From Bacteroidetes bacterium UBA5697 (lineage in GTDB: Bacteria; Bacteroidota; Bacteroidia; B-17B0; Aurantibacillaceae): DNA of 20,623 bases. The stretch's first letter is position 1. Each line of letters begins with the position of its first letter. The DNA lies in the NCBI GenBank assembly GCA_002420145.1, contig DIHL01000024.1, forward strand, positions 1 through 20,623. The letters are read 5' to 3'. This document shows, piece after piece, positions 8,942 through 16,398 of this stretch. The notes beneath the pieces are model-generated. The model saw only the letters and a list, made by a program, of their open reading frames with translations. It searched no databases and had not been told where the DNA came from. Both the position numbers and the translations under genes were made by a program.

Positions 8942-9151
8942 TTATTTTACCGGATCGTAACCACTTCCTCCCCAAGGATGACAACGAAAGATTCGTTTTA
9001 GTGCCATCCAACTGCCTTTAAAAGCTCCGTATTTGTTAACTGCATCTAAACCATATTGCGAACAAGATGGTGTAAAGCGACAAGATGGCTTTAGTAAGGG
9101 AGAAATTGCGTATTGATAAAAGCGAATAATCGCTAAGGGAATAAACTTCAA
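8942..9151 (-). CDS. yidD: Membrane protein insertion efficiency factor YidD
   Basis: The 69-residue protein matches the YidD family over its whole length: IRFYQYAISPLLKPSCRFTP, then the Cys pair in PSCRFTPSCSQYGLDAV, and the ending RCHPWGGSGYDPVK. YidD is a small inner-membrane-associated protein that helps YidC-dependent insertion of membrane proteins. The conserved start position corresponds to a TTG codon at 9151; no in-frame ATG exists between it and the upstream stop, so TTG is the best call. In most bacteria yidD sits with rpmH, rnpA and yidC. Here it is between a small exported protein (45 bases upstream) and a TonB receptor gene (37 bases downstream). Confidence 0.95.
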   Translation of the reverse strand: MKFIPLAIIRFYQYAISPLLKPSCRFTPSCSQYGLDAVNKYGAFKGSWMALKRIFRCHPWGGSGYDPVK

Positions 9152-9196
9152 TTTTATGTTTAATGGATTAATAACTAATTTACTTATTCAAATAAA

Positions 9197-9526
9197 TTAA
9201 GCTACTGGGGGACCTCTTAAAGGAGAGGATAAATATTGAAGACGTTCTATAAATTCTTGCTTATAAAAAAAAGCAGATTCTTTAGTTTGTTTAAGAGGTA
9301 AAAAATTTAAAATGAATTTGAACACTGAATAATAAACAGGTGTATCAAATTTTTCGAAATTACAATCCTGATTGTCGCCTAGTTCATCAACTGTTGTTTC
9401 AGATGTTGGCTGAACAAATCCATGATTATGACCCAACAAGTTGTGAATGTACACTTTAGGAACAGCTGCAAATAAAACAACTGCTAATAAAGTTAAGGAG
9501 AAAAATATTTTAAATTTTGTTTTCAA
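9197..9526 (-). CDS. Small exported His-containing protein (HNLLGHNHG ... LRGPP)
   Basis: A 109-residue protein with one hydrophobic segment (about residues 7-23), either a signal peptide or an anchor. Just after it is HNLLGHNHG (H28, H33, H35), and further on a single cysteine (C55) in an acidic stretch ending DCNFEKFDTP. The C-terminus is SSPLRGPPVA; similar LRGPP/LRAPP endings occur in small Bacteroidota proteins encoded near TonB receptors. The clustered His residues with an acidic/Cys segment suggest metal binding or sensing, which is an inference. The start is a TTG at 9526: there is no Met codon in the first 40 codons, and the upstream in-frame stop is only six codons away. A TATATTTG box ends five bases before this start, so the mRNA may be leaderless. 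It is the first gene of the - strand set. Confidence 0.7.
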   Translation of the reverse strand: MKTKFKIFFSLTLLAVVLFAAVPKVYIHNLLGHNHGFVQPTSETTVDELGDNQDCNFEKFDTPVYYSVFKFILNFLPLKQTKESAFFYKQEFIERLQYLSSPLRGPPVA

Positions 9527-9531
9527 CGTAT

Positions 9532-9539
9532 CAAATATA
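9532..9539 (-). promoter_or_regulatory. Candidate -7 promoter element TATATTTG
   Basis: On the - strand this matches the Bacteroidota -7 consensus TAnnTTTG. A TTTG (plus-strand CAAA at 9554-9557) lies 14 bases upstream, closer than the usual distance to the -33 element. The predicted transcription start would fall almost on the TTG start codon of the His-containing small protein. The match is partial, so confidence is low. Confidence 0.35.
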
Positions 9540-9646
9540 CATACTTATAACTACAAAACACATGAGTGATAAAAAAGTTTAGGCAGTTTTTAACAAAAAT
9601 TTAACCTTCAAAACATAAAATTTAGTTGTGTTCTCATTTTAAATTG

Positions 9647-9718
9647 TGGCTCTGTCAGGAATCGAACCTGAATCGTAGGCTTCGGAAACCCAAATACTAT
9701 CCATTGTACTACAAAGCC
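9647..9718 (-). tRNA. tRNA-Arg (anticodon CCG)
   Basis: Read on the - strand, a full cloverleaf folds. The acceptor stem is GGCTTTG with CAGAGCC (one G-U pair), the D stem GTAC with GTAT, the anticodon stem TGGGT with GCCTA, and the T stem TCAGG with CCTGA around loop TTCGATT. The anticodon loop is TTCCGAA, giving anticodon CCG at 9683-9685, which reads the arginine codon CGG. The discriminator base is A (9647). CCA is not encoded, so it must be added after transcription. The gene is antiparallel to the MBOAT gene and stands alone. Confidence 0.95.
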
Positions 9719-9797
9719 ATATTATTTAACAAATATAATTATTAAATTTATGCACCTATGGTTTCAAATAAATTTAAAATAGGAACAAGTATATTTT

Positions 9798-11198
9798 ATG
9801 GTATTTAGTTCCACAATTTTTTTATTTGCTTTTTTACCTATTTGCCTTCTTTTATACTATTTAGTTAATCAGAAGTATAAAAACATAGTGTTGTTATGCT
9901 TTAGTATTGTGTTTTATGCATGGGGCGAAACAACATATATTTGGTTAATAGGGGCATCAATTGTCTTCAATTATTTATTTGGAATCCTATTATCTAAAAT
10001 TGAAAGATTTAAATTAAGCACATTGCTTCTTGGTGTTTTTATTAATGTAGCAGCATTATTTTTTTATAAATACTCTGGTTTTTTTGCTCAATTATTTCAT
10101 TTTCAAAATGATTATTTAAAACAATTGGCACTTCCTCTCGGTATTTCTTTTTACACATTTCACTCTATTTCATATTTGGTTGATATCTACAGAAAAAAAG
10201 CCACTCCTCAATTTAACTTCATTAAAATGGGTTTATATATCGTTAATTTTCCACAGTTGGTTGCCGGACCAATTATTAGATATCATGATGTAGAACACCA
10301 ATTAACATTTAGAAATCATTTTTTGAATAGATTTAATAATGGCGTTAAATTATTTATTTACGGATTGGCTAAAAAAATGATTATTGCTAATACAGTTGGA
10401 ATTGTAGCGGATGTTGTTTTTGATAAATCTTATGGGAGTTTTAGTAATTTATATGCATGGATAGGTGTTTTTTCATACACGCTTCAAATTTATTTTGATT
10501 TTTCCGGGTATTCAGATATGGCTATTGGGATTGGTAAAATGTTTGGCTTTGAGTTTAAACAAAATTTTAAATTACCTTATTCGTCAACAAGTATTAGAGA
10601 GTTTTGGCAAAAATGGCACATTTCTTTATCTAACTGGTTTAGAGATTATGTCTACATTCCTTTAGGAGGAAATAGATATGGAGGAGTAAGAACTGGTATT
10701 AATTTAATGATTGTTTTTGTGTTATGCGGATTTTGGCACGGCGCCAATTTTACTTTTTTATTTTGGGGTTTATTTCACGGCTTTTTTTTAGTATTAGAAA
10801 GAGTTTCGAACTACCGTTTTTTTGATAGCATTCCAAAAATAATTAAACTTATTTATGTTTGGCTCACTGTAATGATAGGTTGGGTGTTTTTTAGAAGTAA
10901 TAGTATGGAAGATGCTATAAGTATGATTCAAAAAATGTTTTATATAACTTCAAACACTCGTACAATGCCAGATGTCGCTTCATTTATCACGCCATATTTT
11001 ATTTTCATAAGCATTATTGGTTTTTTAATTTCTATTGGACTTTTAAAAAATGGAGTCCTATATTGTTTAAAAAAGCGAATGCTAAATATCACAATGTTTA
11101 GGAAGTTAGAATCTTTTATGTTGTTGCTTTTATTATTTTGGAGTGTATTAGAGGTTACTAACAGTAGTTACAATCCATTTATCTACTTTAGATTTTAA
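9798..11198 (+). CDS. MBOAT family membrane-bound O-acyltransferase (AlgI-like)
   Basis: This 466-residue polytopic membrane protein has about 10-12 hydrophobic segments. MBOAT landmarks are clear: QIYFDFSGYSDMAIGIGKMFGF, here QIYFDFSGYS followed by DMAIGIGKM; REFWQKWHISLSNWFRDYVY with H274; IPLGGNRYGG; and the catalytic-histidine motif FWHGANFTFLFWGLFHG with H314. AlgI-type members move acetyl groups across the inner membrane to a periplasmic partner that modifies polysaccharide. The next gene, 10 bases downstream, encodes exactly such a partner (AlgJ/AlgX-like). DltB and other MBOATs share the motifs, but there are no dltA, dltC or dltD genes here. The ATG at 9798 fits the conserved start (MVFSSTIFLFAFLP). 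Confidence 0.92.
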   Translation: MVFSSTIFLFAFLPICLLLYYLVNQKYKNIVLLCFSIVFYAWGETTYIWLIGASIVFNYLFGILLSKIERFKLSTLLLGVFINVAALFFYKYSGFFAQLFHFQNDYLKQLALPLGISFYTFHSISYLVDIYRKKATPQFNFIKMGLYIVNFPQLVAGPIIRYHDVEHQLTFRNHFLNRFNNGVKLFIYGLAKKMIIANTVGIVADVVFDKSYGSFSNLYAWIGVFSYTLQIYFDFSGYSDMAIGIGKMFGFEFKQNFKLPYSSTSIREFWQKWHISLSNWFRDYVYIPLGGNRYGGVRTGINLMIVFVLCGFWHGANFTFLFWGLFHGFFLVLERVSNYRFFDSIPKIIKLIYVWLTVMIGWVFFRSNSMEDAISMIQKMFYITSNTRTMPDVASFITPYFIFISIIGFLISIGLLKNGVLYCLKKRMLNITMFRKLESFMLLLLLFWSVLEVTNSSYNPFIYFRF

Positions 11199-11208
11199 GA
11201 AATAAAAA

Positions 11209-12282
11209 ATGCGAAAAGTGAATAAAATAATGAATTTTAAAAATGGAGTTACCTTCATTTTTCTATTCTTTTTGGCATTAAATTTTTTGGCTTTTATCGT
11301 TTTAAAACAAGAATCTACAGATGGTTATTCTAATAAAATTAAAACGCCATTTCCTAAGTATGATAGCACTGGAGTAGAGGGATTTATGATTGGTTTTGAA
11401 AAACATTTTAATGACTATCTGCCCTTTAAATATAAGTATATATCAATTTCTAATTTTAGTAAAGTAAAATTAAAAGCTTTAAATGCTAGCAATAATGTTA
11501 TTGTTGGGAATAATGATTGGCTATTTTACAATGCTTGTATTTTTGATAGTCTTGGATTAAATGAATACAGTGGGTGTAAAAAATGGAATAAAAACCAAGT
11601 CGATAAGGTTGCAAAAAATATTACGGCTATCAAAAATTGGTGCCATAAAAACAATATTAAATTCGAATTAATTATTTGTCCTAATAAGCAATCTATTTAT
11701 AGTGAATATCTTCCCAGTTGTTATGCTAAACAAAGTGACAATAGATGCGATCAATTAATGAATGCTGTTCCTTCTTTAATTAATCTAAAGTCTATTTTTT
11801 TGAATCATAAAAATCAATCTAAACAAAACTTGTATTATAAAACGGATACACATTGGAATTTATTTGGAGCTTATCTTGCTTCCAAGGAATTATATAACAA
11901 ATGGAAGCCTTTTTATCCTGAATTAAATGATATATCTAAAGTATTATTTAAAGATTCAATCATTCCCAATGGATTAGATTTGGCAAATATGTTAGTACTA
12001 AATGATTTTTATAAGGATAGCTATACAGATGTTAAGTTTGAAACTCAAAATAATGGAAAGAAAATCCCAAAATTATTAATCGTTCACGATTCTTTTTTAG
12101 GGTCAATGAAACCCTTTTTAAATCAACTGTTTTCAAGTATCACAACCCGTCATTTGTATTCAGACGGAATACCAACACCCGAATATTTGTTAAATTATAA
12201 ACCTGATGTTTTTGTTATCGAATATGTAGAACGATACAAAGAATGCTTGCTTTGGGATATTCATCCGGATTTTTTCAAATAA
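11209..12282 (+). CDS. AlgJ/AlgX-like SGNH-hydrolase-fold acetyltransferase
   Basis: The 357-residue protein has one N-terminal transmembrane anchor (about residues 13-32) and then a periplasmic domain. Landmarks of the AlgX/AlgJ SGNH-like domain are present in order: GNNDWLFYN, IICPNKQSIYSEYLP, the D-x-H pair in YKTDTHWNLFGAY (D213 and H215), and the presumed nucleophile S295 in LLIVHDSFLGSM. All three catalytic residues appear intact, so it is likely an active O-acetyltransferase or esterase. It would accept acetyl groups from the upstream MBOAT protein and attach them to a secreted or lipid-linked polysaccharide. The ATG at 11209 is ten bases after the MBOAT stop; Met8 is an alternative start that would still keep the anchor. 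Confidence 0.82.
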   Translation: MRKVNKIMNFKNGVTFIFLFFLALNFLAFIVLKQESTDGYSNKIKTPFPKYDSTGVEGFMIGFEKHFNDYLPFKYKYISISNFSKVKLKALNASNNVIVGNNDWLFYNACIFDSLGLNEYSGCKKWNKNQVDKVAKNITAIKNWCHKNNIKFELIICPNKQSIYSEYLPSCYAKQSDNRCDQLMNAVPSLINLKSIFLNHKNQSKQNLYYKTDTHWNLFGAYLASKELYNKWKPFYPELNDISKVLFKDSIIPNGLDLANMLVLNDFYKDSYTDVKFETQNNGKKIPKLLIVHDSFLGSMKPFLNQLFSSITTRHLYSDGIPTPEYLLNYKPDVFVIEYVERYKECLLWDIHPDFFK

Positions 12283-12308
12283 ATACCTATTTCCTAGGGT
12301 TTTTATTT
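12277..12308 (+). terminator. Possible weak AT-rich terminator hairpin
   Basis: The arms AAATAAATACCT (12277-12288) and GGGTTTTTATTT (12297-12308) can pair over 12 positions with one T-T mismatch and one G-U pair around an 8-base loop. The stop codon of the AlgJ-like gene lies in the left arm. The stem is AT-rich and lacks a clean T tail, so it is only a candidate. Confidence 0.35.
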
Positions 12309-12375
12309 AACTTTTATGTAAATTTATTTGCATTTTTACACAATAAACTAGCTTAGAATACGCTTCTATATCACT

Positions 12376-14715
12376 ATGCAATTAAAAATAAAATTATTAG
12401 TAATAAGTGTTTGGTTATTATTGAGCGAAATTAGTTTTTCTCAAGTAAAAGTGGGTCAATGGGTCGATCATTTATCATACAATAATGCCAATGGGGTAGC
12501 AAAAGTGGGGGACCTAGTTTATGTTTCAAACGGCTCAGGATTAGCTACTTATAATGTTTCTGATAACGAAGTAAAAAAATTAACAAAAATAGAAGGTTTA
12601 TCAGATGTTGGGGTTTTTCTATTAAGAAGAAATCCTAGTAATGATAATTTGTTAGTTATTTACAATAACACAAATATTGATGTTATAAAACCAGATGGCT
12701 CCATTATTAATGTTTCTGATATTAAAAGAAAAATTATTACTGGTAATAAAACAATTAATGATGTTTACTTTTCAGGAAGTTTAGCTTATTTATCATGCGG
12801 TTTTGGAATTGTTGTTTTTGATACAGATAAATTAGAAATTAAGGATACTTATTATCTTGGTAATGGAGTTACAAATATTGAAGTTTATCAAGTTGCTAAA
12901 AACGACTCTGCTTTTTTTGCAGCAACTCCACAAGGTATTTTTTACGGAAATAAAAATAAAAACTTAAGCAATTTTCAAAATTGGTTGCCATTAAATACAG
13001 GCCTTCCTTCAGGACCCTATAATTCCATTGTAAATTTTAATGGCGTAATTATTACAAACTATTCAGAAAAATTAAAATCTAATAATTCACTTCGAGATAC
13101 CCTTTATAATTATACTTCTTCTGGTTGGGTAAAATACAGTATAAATTTTAATTATACTGGAGCCGAAAACAAGAAGATATTAGATTTCACCTATAAAAAC
13201 AGGTTATTAATTATTGACCAATATGGATTAGGTATTTTTACCACGCAAGGCAATAGAATTAGTTATTTGTCAAATTACGGCTTTGATAATGCCGCTATAA
13301 ATGACGGATTTTATGAAAATGATAATTTGTTGTGGATTGCAGATAGGAACTATGGTTTAATAAAATCAGGCGCTGCTAATTGGTCAACTAATGAACCAAT
13401 ATCTATTAATGGACCTAAAAATAGTTATTCTAATGATTTAGATATTATAGATGGTACATTAATGGTAGCTCCTGTAAATTTGGGACCAACGTTTGCGAGC
13501 CAGTATAGATATATAAAACCTAATATCTATAAAGATAATGACTGGACAAATTTCCCTTCCACTTTGTCGGATACTATTAGAGACATTAACTGCGTGGCAA
13601 TTGATCCTAATGATAAAAACCATTACGTATTTGGCTGTATGGATCACGGTCTTGTTGAAATGAAAAATAATCAATATAAAAATTATGGATCAGCTACTCC
13701 ATCATTATTAAGCTCTAATGCTGGTTACGGAATTTTTGTATCGGCAGTGAGTTTTGATAACAACTCTAATATTTGGATGGGTTTGCAATTAGGAAAAAAA
13801 GCGGTTAATGTATTAAAAAAAGGAAGCTCAAATTGGGTGTCTTTAAATTTTGAACAGTTTATCATACAACAAGCCATTTCTAAAATCATCGTAGATAAAA
13901 ATAATCAGGCTTGGATTGTAGTTCCACGTAATAATGGATTAATTGTATACAAAGATGGTAATGGATTAAGTCAACCTAGTTCTGCTAATACCAAATATCT
14001 TTCTACAGCAGTGGGTAACGGACATTTACCTTCTCTTGATATTCATTCGGTATGCGAAGATAAAGATGGACATATTTGGGTAGGAACAGCTAAAGGAGTA
14101 TCTGTGTTTTATAATCCTGAAAATATTTTCACATCATCAAATTGGGATAGTCAGCAAATATTGATAGATCAAGACGGACAAACAAAAATATTACTCGAGA
14201 ATGATGTTATAAAAGCTATTGCAACAGATGGAGTAAACAGAAAATGGATAGGTACAGAAAGTTCAGGAGTATATTGCTTATCATCTGATGGACAAAAAGA
14301 AATTTATCATTTCACTAAAGATAACAGCCCGTTATATTCTAATTTAATTAGAGATATTGTAACGGATGAAACTTCAGGAGATGTTTTTATAGCAACAGAT
14401 GAAGGTGTGCAATCATACAGAACATCTATTATTAAAGGTTTTGAAGAGTATACAGATGTTCATGCCTATCCAAACCCCGTTCGACCTGGCTATTCAGGTT
14501 CGGTGAGTATTATAGGACTGATTGATGAATCTGAGGTTAAAATTACAGATGTGAGTGGAAATTTAGTATGGTCTACTAAATCGCAAGGTGGACAGGTAGA
14601 GTGGGATATGAAATCATTTAGCGGCACAAAAGCAGCTAGTGGTGTTTATATTATTTATTGTTCTACTGCTAGTGGAGATAAATCGGCCACCACAAAATTA
14701 TTGATTGTTAATTAA
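12376..14715 (+). CDS. porZ: Type IX secretion system protein PorZ
   Basis: A 779-residue secreted protein: a signal peptide (cleavage near residue 22, after SFS), then GQWVDHLSYNNANGVAKVGD and repeated beta-propeller blades such as NGSGLATYN, GLSDVGV, AYLSCGFGIVVFD and HIWVGTAKGVSVFYNPE. The C-terminal beta-sandwich starts near residue 690 (DVHAYPNPVRPGYSG) and ends SGVYIIYCSTASGDK then TTKLLIVN, a T9SS CTD. Length, order and the WVDHLSYNNA opening match PorZ. PorZ sits on the cell surface in the attachment complex with PorU, PorV and PorQ, and in Porphyromonas gingivalis it binds anionic LPS used to anchor cargo. Direct adjacency to recO is the arrangement I know from other Bacteroidota. 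A plain two-component-type propeller protein is less likely, because there is no kinase domain. Confidence 0.88.
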   Translation: MQLKIKLLVISVWLLLSEISFSQVKVGQWVDHLSYNNANGVAKVGDLVYVSNGSGLATYNVSDNEVKKLTKIEGLSDVGVFLLRRNPSNDNLLVIYNNTNIDVIKPDGSIINVSDIKRKIITGNKTINDVYFSGSLAYLSCGFGIVVFDTDKLEIKDTYYLGNGVTNIEVYQVAKNDSAFFAATPQGIFYGNKNKNLSNFQNWLPLNTGLPSGPYNSIVNFNGVIITNYSEKLKSNNSLRDTLYNYTSSGWVKYSINFNYTGAENKKILDFTYKNRLLIIDQYGLGIFTTQGNRISYLSNYGFDNAAINDGFYENDNLLWIADRNYGLIKSGAANWSTNEPISINGPKNSYSNDLDIIDGTLMVAPVNLGPTFASQYRYIKPNIYKDNDWTNFPSTLSDTIRDINCVAIDPNDKNHYVFGCMDHGLVEMKNNQYKNYGSATPSLLSSNAGYGIFVSAVSFDNNSNIWMGLQLGKKAVNVLKKGSSNWVSLNFEQFIIQQAISKIIVDKNNQAWIVVPRNNGLIVYKDGNGLSQPSSANTKYLSTAVGNGHLPSLDIHSVCEDKDGHIWVGTAKGVSVFYNPENIFTSSNWDSQQILIDQDGQTKILLENDVIKAIATDGVNRKWIGTESSGVYCLSSDGQKEIYHFTKDNSPLYSNLIRDIVTDETSGDVFIATDEGVQSYRTSIIKGFEEYTDVHAYPNPVRPGYSGSVSIIGLIDESEVKITDVSGNLVWSTKSQGGQVEWDMKSFSGTKAASGVYIIYCSTASGDKSATTKLLIVN

Positions 14716-15440
14716 TGCTTCATACCACACAAGGCATTGTTTTGCATAACATTAAATATGCCGACAAGAAAATTATTTCGAAAATTTATACCAAAGATTT
14801 TGGACTAATATCGGCTAATGTTAATGTTGGTAATGGCCCCAAAGCAAAAATTAAATCAGGAGTTATTCAGCCATTAACACAAATTGAATTTGTACTTTCC
14901 TTAAAAGAGAATAAAGATATTCAGCAATTAAGTGAAGTGAAGTGTTTGTTTGTGTACACAGATTTACAATCCAATTTTAGTAAGTTGTGTATTGCACAAT
15001 TTTTAAATGAAGTGTTGTATAAATGTTTAAAAGAACAAACGCCTAATGATGATTTATTCGATTTAATATGTCACACATATCAGTGGCTAGATCAAGCGGA
15101 TGAAGGATATTTAGATACTCATATTTATTTTTTATTTGAATTAACAAAGCACTTAGGTTTTTATCCTTCCAATAATAGAGATAGACACTTAGCTTATTTT
15201 GATACGATGGAAGGAAAGTTTCAATCGTCCATCAAAAGTTTTCCATTAGGTTTTGATTTTTGGCAATCAGAATTGTTTTCTGATTTGTTTGCTTATTCAT
15301 TATCCAATCAAAAAAAGATTAATAGGAGTGAGCGTTTAGCGCTTTTAGATTGTTTATTACATTACTACAAAATGCAAATACCAGGATTAATGGATATGAA
15401 ATCGTATCAGGTGATGCAGGAAATGGTAAATGATATGTAA
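14715..15440 (+). CDS. recO: DNA repair protein RecO
   Basis: The 241-residue protein opens MLHTTQGIVLHNIKYADKK and continues IYTKDFGLISANVNVGNGPK, the RecO N-terminal OB-fold. An alpha-helical C-terminal domain follows from about residue 80. The CxxC zinc-binding pairs found in some RecO proteins are not evident, as is usual in this phylum. RecO binds single-stranded DNA and works with RecR to load RecA in the RecF pathway. The ATG overlaps the porZ stop by one base (TAATG), so translation is probably coupled. It ends two bases before the converging TerC-family gene. Confidence 0.92.
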   Translation: MLHTTQGIVLHNIKYADKKIISKIYTKDFGLISANVNVGNGPKAKIKSGVIQPLTQIEFVLSLKENKDIQQLSEVKCLFVYTDLQSNFSKLCIAQFLNEVLYKCLKEQTPNDDLFDLICHTYQWLDQADEGYLDTHIYFLFELTKHLGFYPSNNRDRHLAYFDTMEGKFQSSIKSFPLGFDFWQSELFSDLFAYSLSNQKKINRSERLALLDCLLHYYKMQIPGLMDMKSYQVMQEMVNDM

Positions 15441-15442
15441 AA

Positions 15443-16243
15443 TTACTCTTTATCCTCTTGGGTAAAATCCTTAGCGCGTTTAATTTTTCTTTCTTTGATA
15501 TTAAATAACTCAATCATCATAGCAAACGCCAAAGCAATATAAGCGTAGTTCTTATTCAGTTCGATATGTTGCTCATGAGCTAAGGTTGTATTATAACTAT
15601 CAATTAAGGCTTCTGCTACTAAAATTCCACCAATGACTAATAAAAAAGATAAGGCAATCATTTTGATGCCTGGGTTTTTATTAATAAAGTCAGCAACCAA
15701 TCCCGAAAATAAAATCATTAAAATCATTGAAATCACTACTGCCGAAACCATAATTAAAACAACTCCCGAAAGCCCCACAGCTGCTAAAATACTATCAAAC
15801 GAGAATACAAAGTCAATGATGATGATTTGCATAATAATCGCATTAAAAGTTGATTTACCCTTTTTGCCATGACCAATTTCATCTTCATCACTATGAATAT
15901 GTTCCTGAATTTCTTGCCAAGTTTTTACTAATAAAAATATTCCTCCTCCCATTAAAATTAAGGCTTTTCCAGAGATGCCATATCCTGCTATATGAAAGAA
16001 TGGTTCTTTTAAACCAGCAATATAACCAACAAAAAATAATAAAACGGTTCTAACCGCCAATGCTAACAATAAACCAATGGTTCTGGCTTTTGATTGTTGT
16101 TCACGAGGAAGCTTATCTACGGCAATTGATATAAAGATGATATTATCAATACCAAGTATGATTTCAAGAATGGTTAAAGTTAATAGCGTTACAAGTCCAT
16201 TTATAGAAAGTAAACTGGATAAATCGGAAGCAAAACTGTGCAT
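15443..16243 (-). CDS. TerC family integral membrane protein
   Basis: This 266-residue protein has about seven transmembrane helices. TerC-family landmarks are LEIILGIDNIIFI with D33 and IIDFVFSFDSILAAVGLSG with D144 and D150, acidic residues in membrane helices conserved in the family. Between helices 3 and 4 is a hydrophilic loop, EHIHSDEDEIGHGKKGK (about residues 114-130), rich in His and acidic residues. Relatives are linked to metal ion homeostasis or export, including manganese in the Alx/MeeF/MeeY group, and to tellurium resistance; no other ter genes are nearby. It is convergent with recO with only two bases between stops and no hairpin there. A TATATTTG box at 16261-16268 lies 18 bases upstream of the start. 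Confidence 0.92.
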   Translation of the reverse strand: MHSFASDLSSLLSINGLVTLLTLTILEIILGIDNIIFISIAVDKLPREQQSKARTIGLLLALAVRTVLLFFVGYIAGLKEPFFHIAGYGISGKALILMGGGIFLLVKTWQEIQEHIHSDEDEIGHGKKGKSTFNAIIMQIIIIDFVFSFDSILAAVGLSGVVLIMVSAVVISMILMILFSGLVADFINKNPGIKMIALSFLLVIGGILVAEALIDSYNTTLAHEQHIELNKNYAYIALAFAMMIELFNIKERKIKRAKDFTQEDKE

Positions 16244-16260
16244 ATTTTTATATCAAAACA

Positions 16261-16268
16261 CAAATATA
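16261..16268 (-). promoter_or_regulatory. Candidate -7 promoter element TATATTTG for the TerC-family gene
   Basis: On the - strand this matches TAnnTTTG and lies 18 bases before the start codon at 16243, giving a very short 5' leader. No good -33 partner is seen at the usual distance; the nearest TTG (plus CAA at 16302-16304) is 33 bases away. Low confidence. Confidence 0.35.
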
Positions 16269-16330
16269 CTTGCTTTTTAAATCTTTACCTAAAAAATATT
16301 ACAATTGATTATCAGTAAGTTATGATTTAT

Positions 16331-16359
16331 TTTAGTACTATGTGTTGCATGGTACTAAA
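16331..16359. promoter_or_regulatory. Inverted-repeat operator, probably for the adjacent PadR repressor
   Basis: The left arm is TTTAGTACTATG (16331-16342), the spacer TGTTG (16343-16347) and the right arm CATGGTACTAAA (16348-16359). The arms are reverse complements with a single mismatch (A/G) over 12 positions. The spacer contains the TTG of the predicted -33 element, so a bound dimer would block RNA polymerase. Assignment to PadR is by proximity and symmetry. Confidence 0.7.
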
Positions 16360-16376
16360 TAAATTACATATCTTTG
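16345..16376 (+). promoter_or_regulatory. Bacteroidota-type promoter of the PadR/PspC operon
   Basis: TTG at 16345-16347 and TATCTTTG at 16369-16376 match the -33 and -7 elements (TTG ... TAnnTTTG) with 21 bases between them. Transcription would start near 16381-16383, giving a leader of about 175 bases before the first start codon at 16557. Confidence 0.7.
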
Positions 16377-16398
16377 TGTCACCAACTAATAAACTTGG

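Noticed and set aside
12376..14715. Two-component-system propeller sensor instead of PorZ
   Set aside because: There is no transmembrane helix or kinase domain after the propellers; the protein ends in a T9SS-type C-terminal domain and lies before recO.
6565..14715. Equal length (779 aa) of the TonB receptor and PorZ as a sign of duplication
   Set aside because: The two proteins share no domain order or sequence similarity; the equal length is coincidence.
15633..16280. Three short + strand ORFs over the TerC-family gene
   Set aside because: They overlap a clear membrane protein on the opposite strand, show no recognisable motif and have no promoter or start context.
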